Below, one piece after another: positions 58,592-64,000 of a stretch of 64,000 bases of DNA. The notes under the pieces were generated by a model, which was not told where the DNA came from, did no database searches, and was given only the letters and a program-made list of their open reading frames with translations. The first letter of the stretch is position 1. Each line of letters starts with the position of its first letter. Location of the stretch: NCBI RefSeq assembly GCF_009857435.1, contig NZ_WWCK01000002.1:620001-684000 (forward strand), written 5' to 3'. The position numbers and the translations under genes are program-made. Origin of the DNA: Duganella rivi. Its GTDB lineage: Bacteria > Pseudomonadota > Gammaproteobacteria > Burkholderiales > Burkholderiaceae_D.

Positions 58592-59145
58592 GCTTGCAGT
58601 CTGGTGAGGGTGTGACGCTGCGCTTGCGTGGCGCAGCCGGCATACAGGGCGACGTAGGTTTGATGATCGGCCGGTGCTGGCTGCAAGGCGCGCTGGCGGT
58701 ATTGCTGGTAGCCGTGGATGACCAGCAGCCGTACCATGTAAGCCTGTTCGTCGCTGAAAGCGTCGCGGTGGTTGAGCAGTTGCCGCAGCGGCTGGAAGCA
58801 CTGCTGGAACGGTGCGTAGGCGGCTGCCGCTGCGCCATGAAACGGCGGCGTGTTGAGATGCTGGCGCTGCGCCAACATGGCCTCTGCGGCGGCCTGCGTC
58901 AGCCGGCATAAGCCGCGGCGGCCGTGGCGTTCAATCTGGACGATGCCGCGCGCGGCGAGCCGCGACAGGGCAGTGCGGATGGTGCGCTCGGGGTAGCCGA
59001 GTGGCGCGATCAGTTCAATCACGCTGCCCAGCCACAGCGTTTTCTGGCCAAAGGCCAGCGCTTCGCTGAACATCAATTTAAGCAGGGTGCTGAGGCGCGG
59101 CTTGGCCTGCTGTAGACAGGCCCTGATGTAAAAATCACTATTCAT
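58588..59145 (-). CDS. Short PaaX-like transcriptional regulator
   Basis: About 185 residues (an ATG 18 nt upstream gives 191; neither has a clear ribosome site). The N-terminal winged helix matches PaaX repressors: LLKLMFSEALAFGQKTLWLG, APLGYPERTIRTALSRL and ERHGRRGLCRLT. Phenylacetate repressors are about 300 residues; here a shortened helical part (SDEQAYMVRLLVIHGYQQYR) ends the protein, so ligand binding may differ. No phenylacetate genes are in the window. It may regulate the convergent AEC/cupin genes or act elsewhere. Confidence 0.75.
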   Translation of the reverse strand: MNSDFYIRACLQQAKPRLSTLLKLMFSEALAFGQKTLWLGSVIELIAPLGYPERTIRTALSRLAARGIVQIERHGRRGLCRLTQAAAEAMLAQRQHLNTPPFHGAAAAAYAPFQQCFQPLRQLLNHRDAFSDEQAYMVRLLVIHGYQQYRQRALQPAPADHQTYVALYAGCATQAQRHTLTRLQA

Positions 59146-59211
59146 GGGATGCGATTGTCCCATCCGGCCCGGGCCGAAAACTTTGATTCACATCAAGGAT
59201 TGCCGGATTTG

Positions 59212-59526
59212 TTAGCGCGCCTCGTAGATCACGTAGCCGTTCTTGCCATTGCGCTTGACCTGGTACATGGCGCTGTCGGCGCGGTCGATCAACTCGGCCA
59301 GCTTGGTGCCGTGGATCGGATAGAGGCTGATGCCGATGCTGGCGCCGAGCGCATAGTTGGCGCCGGAGATGGGAATCTGCGCGATCAGCTGATCCAGCAG
59401 CTTCTTGGCGATGTCGTAGGCCTGATCCGGGTTCTCCAGCTGCGTGCCGATAACAATGAATTCATCGCCGCCCACGCGCGCGCAAATGTCGGTGCTGCGC
59501 GTGTGCGTTTGCAGGCGTGACGCCAT
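59212..59526 (-). pseudogene. Truncated GGDEF domain (remnant of a diguanylate cyclase)
   Basis: The 104-residue frame holds only the C-terminal two thirds of a GGDEF domain: VGGDEFIVIG, GASIGISLYP and YQVKRNGKNGYVIYE. The N-terminal part with LT..PNR and the metal/substrate residues is missing, and the DNA upstream (59527-59640) does not encode it in any frame I can read. It cannot be an active cyclase. It is most likely the tail of a gene lost by deletion. Confidence 0.75.
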
Positions 59527-59700
59527 AGAAGGTAGGCGAGGTAAAACTGGCAGCGATAACGTTGTGTTCTATTTGCAACATTATGAACTTGTGTTTATGC
59601 CATGCGACGTGCAAGCCATCTTCCTCTAATGTCTGCTAGCGCACTATCTGGCGGCGGGTAGCGCTCTACAATGCGGCCATTGACAAGATGGGGATGAAGC

Positions 59701-60207
59701 ATGAAACATCTGATGCTGGCATTTGGCGTAGTGCACGGGATGATTGCCCTGCTGTTCACTGCCGCGGCGCTGTTCCTGATCGTGGTCGGCGCGCAGCTGG
59801 GCTGGCACGCGCTGCAAGCGGACAGCGGCCTGTCCGCCGCGCAGGAAGTGATCGAGGCCATTGGCATCCTTGCCGCCGCCGTGGTGGCGCTGCAAATTGC
59901 CGAAACGATTATTGAGGAGGAGGTGGTGCGCGACGCCGATATCAGCGCGCCGACGCGGGTACGCCGTTTCTTGTCGCGTTTCTTCGTGGTGGTTGTGGTG
60001 GCGCTGGCGATAGAAGGCCTGGTCGCCACTTTCCGTGCCGTGCACGACGACGCCAGCGAATTGCTGTACGTGGCCGCGCTGGTAGCCGGCGTCGGCGTGC
60101 TGTTGGCGGCGTGGGGCGTGTTCATCCACCTCAACCGCTCGGCGGAGGAGTTGGAGCCCGCGGCCATGGAGGAAGCGCAGGCGGAAGACGAAAAACTCAA
60201 GCCCTAG
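59701..60207 (+). CDS. Multi-span inner-membrane protein of unknown function
   Basis: Protein of 168 residues with three or four hydrophobic segments (FGVVHGMIALLFTAAALFLI, AIGILAAAVVALQIAETII, RFFVVVVVALAIEGLVATF, AALVAGVGVLLAAWGVF) and an acidic tail (EELEPAAMEEAQAEDEK). GGGGA precedes the ATG, and a -10-like TACAAT lies at 59667-59672. I recognise no family. Confidence 0.75.
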   Translation: MKHLMLAFGVVHGMIALLFTAAALFLIVVGAQLGWHALQADSGLSAAQEVIEAIGILAAAVVALQIAETIIEEEVVRDADISAPTRVRRFLSRFFVVVVVALAIEGLVATFRAVHDDASELLYVAALVAGVGVLLAAWGVFIHLNRSAEELEPAAMEEAQAEDEKLKP

Positions 60208-60244
60208 TGCGCTGCGCGCGACAGAAACATAGTCGGATTTGGTG

Positions 60245-60270
60245 ATTTTCGCAATTGATATTTCGAAAAT
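60245..60270. promoter_or_regulatory. Inverted repeat upstream of the GH31 gene
   Basis: ATTTTCG (60245-60251) and CGAAAAT (60264-60270) are perfect complements with a 12-bp AT-rich centre, 44 bp before the GH31 start codon. Position and form suit a repressor site; it does not resemble the gnt-like operators of the GH95 operon. Confidence 0.4.
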
Positions 60271-60313
60271 GACCAAGTACAGTGCTGGCACATCTCCACT
60301 ATAAGAGAGGCCT

Positions 60314-62632
60314 ATGAGACTGTTCGCCCACACGCCGTTATGCACGGCGCTTGCTTCGATTTTTGCGTTGTCCACCAGCGCGTTTGCCGCGCCTATCGCC
60401 ACCCTGGATCGCGACGGCGCCTTCGTCTCGATTGAGGCGTATGGCCCGAACGTGGTGCACGTCACCATCGCCGTCGATAAAGCCGAGGTGCTGAAAGGCC
60501 CCGGCTACGGCATCCTGCCCAAGAACGGCGATAACAGCGCCTTCCGCCACAACGCCGCCAAGGAGGGCGACGTATTTACTTCGTCCGCGATGACCGTGCG
60601 CGTCAATCCCGCGCCGCCGCCGTCGGTACCGACGCAGGGCCAGAAGTATTTCGCGCCGTCGCTGGCGCCGGTTGGCCTGCAAGTCTTGAACGCCAAGGGC
60701 GAGCAAGTGGTCAGCATGAACGGCTGGGAGATGTCGCCGCAAACGGTCAACACGGAGAAGACATTCCAGGTCGGCGCCTCGTTCTCGGTGGCGCGCGATG
60801 AGCATTACTACGGCATGGGCCAGAATCAGGAGTCGCTCGGCGCGCTCGACCTGCGCGGCCGTGTCCTCGATTGCAAGCACTGGTACGACGCGCCGGCCGG
60901 CGAGAGCGTATGCGTGCCGTTCATGGTGTCGTCCAGGGGCTACGGCATTGTGTGGGACAACCCATCGGCCACGCGCTTTGTCGCCGGCGTCAATGGGCGC
61001 ACCGCGTTCCAGTCCAACGTGGGCGAGCGCGTGAGCTTCTTCGTCATCACCGGTGCTACGCCGGAAGAGATTTACTCGGGCTACGCGCGCGTCACCGGCA
61101 AGACGCCGATCCCGCCGAAATCCGCCTTCGGCCTGATTCAATCCAAGGCCCGCTACGACAGCCAGCAAGAGCTGCTGCGCGTGGCGAAGACCTACCGCGA
61201 GAAGAAGTATCCGCTGGATGTGATGGTGCTGGACTGGTTCTACTGGACGCGCATGGGCCAGATGGATATCGACCCGGCGCAGTTCCCCGATCCAAAAGGG
61301 ATGAACAAGCAGCTGCACGATATGGGCATGGAGTCGATCATCTCGATCTGGCCGCGCTACGAGACCTCGGGCCGCTACTTCAATGAGCTGGATAGCAAGG
61401 GCTATCTGCTCAAGGATAAAGACGGCAAGACGGTCGATGGACTGCCGTTCCGCTCCGACCGCACCGGCGGCTTGATCGACCCGACCAATCCTGCGGCCCG
61501 CAAGTGGTTCTGGGAGAAGGCGCGCGACAACATCCTGTCGCAGGGCTTCGATTACCCATGGCTGGACGAGACCGAGCCTGACCTGGTGCCGAGTGGCTTC
61601 TTCTATTCGATCGGCTCGGGCGACCGCTATCACAACCTGTTCCCGCTGATGCATGTGGAAGGCGTGGCCGAGAATCTGCGCGCGTGGAAGCCGAACAAGC
61701 GCGTGCTGATTTTGTCGCGCGCCGCGTATCTGGGTGCGCAGCGCACCGGCGCCTTGTTCTGGTCTTCGGACATCCAGCCGACCTGGGAAGCGCTGGCGCG
61801 CCAGGTGCCGACTGGCTTGAACATGACCGCATCCGGCATCGCTTACTGGGGCAACGACATCGGCGGCTGGCAGAAGCTGGCGCCGACCACGTCGGCCGTG
61901 AAAGCGCCGCTGCTCGATCCGTCCGATGCGCGCGCGGTGGTGGGCAACTATCACGACTATCCAGAACTGATGACGCGCTGGTTCCAGTACGGGACGTTCC
62001 TGCCGACCTTGCGCTTGCACGGCGACCGCAAGGAAGCGGAGATCTGGTCTTTCGGTAAACAGGCGGAGGCGGTGATGGCGCGCTTCGACACGCTGCGCTA
62101 TCAGCTGATCCCTTACATCTACTCGCAGGCCAAGTTCACGCACGATACCGGCGCGCCGTTCATGCGTCCTCTGTGGATGGACTTTGCCAACGATCCTAAC
62201 GTGGCCAATATCGGCACGCAGTATATGTTTGGCCCGGCCTTTCTCGTTGCGCCGGTGACCGAGCAGGGGCAGACCGAGAAGGACGTGTACCTGCCGGCCG
62301 GTGCGGACTGGTATAACTTCTGGACCAACGAGAAGCTGGCCGGCGGACGCTGGGTGAAAGTGGCTGCGCCTATCGATCAGATTCCGGTGTTTGTGAAGGC
62401 CGGTTCGGTGGTGCCGATGGGCGCGGAAGTGCAGTCGACCGCCAGCAAGCAGGCCATCGCCAGCATCAACGTCTATCCGGGCAAGAGCGGCGAGTTCCGT
62501 TTGTACGATGACGATGGCGTGAGCTATGACTACGAGAAGGGCAAGTCGACCGTCACCGTGCTGAAATGGGACGATGCGGCCGGCAAGCTGAGTGGCGGCG
62601 GCTCTGCGCCAGTTAAAGTGATCGGCAAGTAA
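60314..62632 (+). CDS. Exported GH31 alpha-glycosidase (alpha-glucosidase/alpha-xylosidase type)
   Basis: Protein of 772 residues with signal peptide to SAFAAPIA. Family 31 barrel: N-terminal galactose-mutarotase-like domain (YYGMGQNQESLGALDL), PLDVMVLDWFYWTRMGQMD, nucleophile Asp418 in YPWLDETEPDL, acid/base Asp486 in FWSSDIQPTWEAL, and the C-terminal beta domains (VYLPAGADWYNFWTNEKLAGG). The WLDETEPD variant of the usual DMNEP motif is seen in the alpha-xylosidase-like branch, so action on xyloglucan-type or related oligosaccharides is possible; this is inference. Monocistronic, convergent with the ATP-grasp gene (1 nt apart). Confidence 0.9.
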   Translation: MRLFAHTPLCTALASIFALSTSAFAAPIATLDRDGAFVSIEAYGPNVVHVTIAVDKAEVLKGPGYGILPKNGDNSAFRHNAAKEGDVFTSSAMTVRVNPAPPPSVPTQGQKYFAPSLAPVGLQVLNAKGEQVVSMNGWEMSPQTVNTEKTFQVGASFSVARDEHYYGMGQNQESLGALDLRGRVLDCKHWYDAPAGESVCVPFMVSSRGYGIVWDNPSATRFVAGVNGRTAFQSNVGERVSFFVITGATPEEIYSGYARVTGKTPIPPKSAFGLIQSKARYDSQQELLRVAKTYREKKYPLDVMVLDWFYWTRMGQMDIDPAQFPDPKGMNKQLHDMGMESIISIWPRYETSGRYFNELDSKGYLLKDKDGKTVDGLPFRSDRTGGLIDPTNPAARKWFWEKARDNILSQGFDYPWLDETEPDLVPSGFFYSIGSGDRYHNLFPLMHVEGVAENLRAWKPNKRVLILSRAAYLGAQRTGALFWSSDIQPTWEALARQVPTGLNMTASGIAYWGNDIGGWQKLAPTTSAVKAPLLDPSDARAVVGNYHDYPELMTRWFQYGTFLPTLRLHGDRKEAEIWSFGKQAEAVMARFDTLRYQLIPYIYSQAKFTHDTGAPFMRPLWMDFANDPNVANIGTQYMFGPAFLVAPVTEQGQTEKDVYLPAGADWYNFWTNEKLAGGRWVKVAAPIDQIPVFVKAGSVVPMGAEVQSTASKQAIASINVYPGKSGEFRLYDDDGVSYDYEKGKSTVTVLKWDDAAGKLSGGGSAPVKVIGK

Positions 62633-62633
62633 G

Positions 62634-64000
62634 TCACTTGGCTTTCGCCGCATGATGCCGCTGGCGCACGCGGTGCAGCACGCGCTGAAACACGCTGTGG
62701 CGCAGGTCGCGCCACAGCGGCAGCGGATCGCGCCAGTCGAACACGAAGTAGCCGGAGCGCGGGCGCAGGAATTCAAGCAGGTAGGCCGCCAGCTCGCGCC
62801 ACGTCCGCAGATATAGCAAGCGCCGCGTTTCGGCGGTCATGTAGCGGCAGCGGACGCCGGGCACATAGCGCTGGCCGCTGACAGGTTCGCGCAAGCCGAG
62901 TGCCTGGTAGCAGTACCAAGGAAAACTTGCTCCCGCCTGGCACGCCAGCGGCAAGCTGCCCCAGAAACGCCCATTCACCTCCATCAGCGACGCCCGCCCG
63001 GCGGCCGGATCGTAGCGATACTCCACCATCGCCACGCCTTCCCATTGCAACTCGCGCAGCAGCGCGATCGACTGCTGCATCAACGCCGCATGCTGCGCTG
63101 CCGGCAGCGACGCGCACAAGGTTGACGTTCCGCCCTCCGGCGGCCACTCATGCAAACGCTGATGCTGGAACTGATACAGCGCCTGCCCATCCTGCATCAA
63201 CACAAACTGCCCAAGCCCATGGCCGGCGCAGAACTCCTGCACCATCGGGAATCGCCCCAGCGATTGAAAGCGCCGCAGGCTGGCCATCAACGAGGGCGCA
63301 TCGTGGCAGTAAAGCGCCTTCTCCAACGCCATGCCAGCCTGCCGCAGAATCGGCATCATGGCGTTCGGATCCGCCCACTTCAGCACCACCGGGTAGCGCG
63401 CCTGCGCAGCGGCGGACGCGCCTTCTTTAATGCTGGTCGGATGCCAGGTACGCGGCACGAACAAGTCCACCTTGGCCGCCGCCGCATACGTCAAATCCTT
63501 GCGCAGCACGCGCTCCATGCGCACCGCGTCGGCAAATATGAAGCGGTAGCCGCTTAACTGATCGCGTACCCTGTTGAGCGCAAGGATGTCCGTCTCGGAG
63601 ATGGCAAACAAGGCCGCCGGCCCGATCTCGTCACTCAGCCGGCGCAACTGCACCACCACATCCGCCTCACGCAGCATGCCCCGATGCAGATAGCGCGAAC
63701 TTAGTCCGAGCGCGCCCTCGCTGCGGGCAATGCCAAATACCGTCACGCCATGCCGGCCAAGATCGCGGATGATGGCAAGCCCAATCGGTGTATCGATGCC
63801 CAGCACCACGGCAGGCAGTGGCTGCGGCGCGGGCGACGCGAGCAAGTTGCGTATCGCCCGCCGCCAGTGATAACGCTGCCGCTCCGTCACCGAGCCGATG
63901 GCGAAAATGCTGGCGAATACCGCCAGCATGGTGACGATGTAGAAGCCTTGCCCGGCCGGATCGCCGTTGAACAGCGCCGCGTAACACTGGATCAACGGTT
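62634..64000 (-). CDS. ATP-grasp family protein with N-terminal membrane segment, possibly 5'-truncated by the window edge
   Basis: The frame is open to the window end; a TTG at 63995 and an ATG at 63929 are possible starts, so the true N-terminus may be outside. An N-terminal hydrophobic segment (IVTMLAVFASIFAIG) precedes a pre-ATP-grasp domain (AVVLGIDTPIGLAIIRDLG) and an ATP-grasp domain (VVLKWADP, FCAGHGLGQFVLMQDG, MVEYRYDPAAGRASLMEVNG with metal-binding E and N). Members ligate carboxylates to amines, alcohols or thiols; the substrate is unknown, but a membrane-tethered form suggests envelope modification. Confidence 0.8.
   Translation of the reverse strand, partial: PLIQCYAALFNGDPAGQGFYIVTMLAVFASIFAIGSVTERQRYHWRRAIRNLLASPAPQPLPAVVLGIDTPIGLAIIRDLGRHGVTVFGIARSEGALGLSSRYLHRGMLREADVVVQLRRLSDEIGPAALFAISETDILALNRVRDQLSGYRFIFADAVRMERVLRKDLTYAAAAKVDLFVPRTWHPTSIKEGASAAAQARYPVVLKWADPNAMMPILRQAGMALEKALYCHDAPSLMASLRRFQSLGRFPMVQEFCAGHGLGQFVLMQDGQALYQFQHQRLHEWPPEGGTSTLCASLPAAQHAALMQQSIALLRELQWEGVAMVEYRYDPAAGRASLMEVNGRFWGSLPLACQAGASFPWYCYQALGLREPVSGQRYVPGVRCRYMTAETRRLLYLRTWRELAAYLLEFLRPRSGYFVFDWRDPLPLWRDLRHSVFQRVLHRVRQRHHAAKAK

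Overview
The window looks like chromosomal DNA of a GC-rich Gram-negative betaproteobacterium, most likely Oxalobacteraceae (Duganella / Massilia / Janthinobacterium type). This rests on the gene order lepB-DUF4845-rnc-era-recO-pdxJ-acpS-uvrC-pgsA, the protein sequences, and the mix of TonB-dependent uptake, many glycoside hydrolases and many hybrid histidine kinases. The genus is an inference; no rRNA gene is present to settle it.

Layout. (1) 1-7.3 kb: a tight housekeeping operon (lepB partial, DUF4845, rnc, era, recO, pdxJ, acpS, uvrC, then pgsA) with several 4-nt stop/start overlaps. (2) 7.3-7.95 kb: a tRNA array (Gly, Gly, Gly, Cys, Gly) behind a perfect-consensus sigma70 promoter, closed by a terminator. 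(3) 8.1-12.6 kb: a two-gene exoglycosidase operon (GH42-like beta-galactosidase, GH29 alpha-L-fucosidase with C-terminal carbohydrate-binding-like domains), with a 27-bp palindrome upstream. (4) 12.7-29.3 kb: a dense signalling block with a chemoreceptor, four sensor kinases (three hybrid), a free Hpt protein, a response regulator with an N-terminal excisionase-type helix-turn-helix, an HD-GYP phosphodiesterase regulator with two small partners, a REC-ANTAR regulator and a REC-GGDEF diguanylate cyclase. A fifth, solitary tRNA-Gly follows, so the 21-kb stretch of regions 3 and 4 is bracketed by identical tRNA-Gly genes. (5) 29.5-38.1 kb: lpxO, an exported amidohydrolase with a Bcr/CflA exporter, an IclR regulator, a porin / binding protein / MHS-symporter set for an organic acid, and a LysR regulator. 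(6) 38.2-49.8 kb: a glycan-use locus (GH95, TonB receptor, GntP permease, GH55/pectate-lyase-like beta-helix protein, GH51 arabinofuranosidase) carrying gnt-type (LacI-family-like) operator sequences upstream and inside genes. (7) 49.8-55.2 kb: ldhA, a small membrane protein, acnB, a lipoprotein FKBP isomerase and a FitAB/VapBC-type toxin-antitoxin pair. (8) 55.2-64 kb: an orphan amino-acid-type binding protein, a LysR regulator, a cupin, an AEC carrier, a short PaaX-like regulator with a coupled 71-codon gene, a truncated GGDEF remnant, a membrane protein, a GH31 glycosidase and an ATP-grasp protein cut by the window edge.

How it works together: regions 3, 6 and the GH31 gene suggest stepwise removal of fucose, galactose, arabinose and alpha-linked glucose or xylose from plant-type glycans, with TonB uptake and a gluconate-type permease. 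No sugar kinase or isomerase is in the window, so the catabolic end lies elsewhere. The signalling block joins phosphorelay, c-di-GMP synthesis and degradation, and a possible RNA-level (ANTAR) output. The least conventional elements are the excisionase-HTH/REC fusion, the ANTAR regulator beside a structured leader with a leader peptide coupled to a diguanylate cyclase, and the repeated gnt-like operators in the GH95-TonB operon. No IS element, integrase, CRISPR array or rRNA was found.
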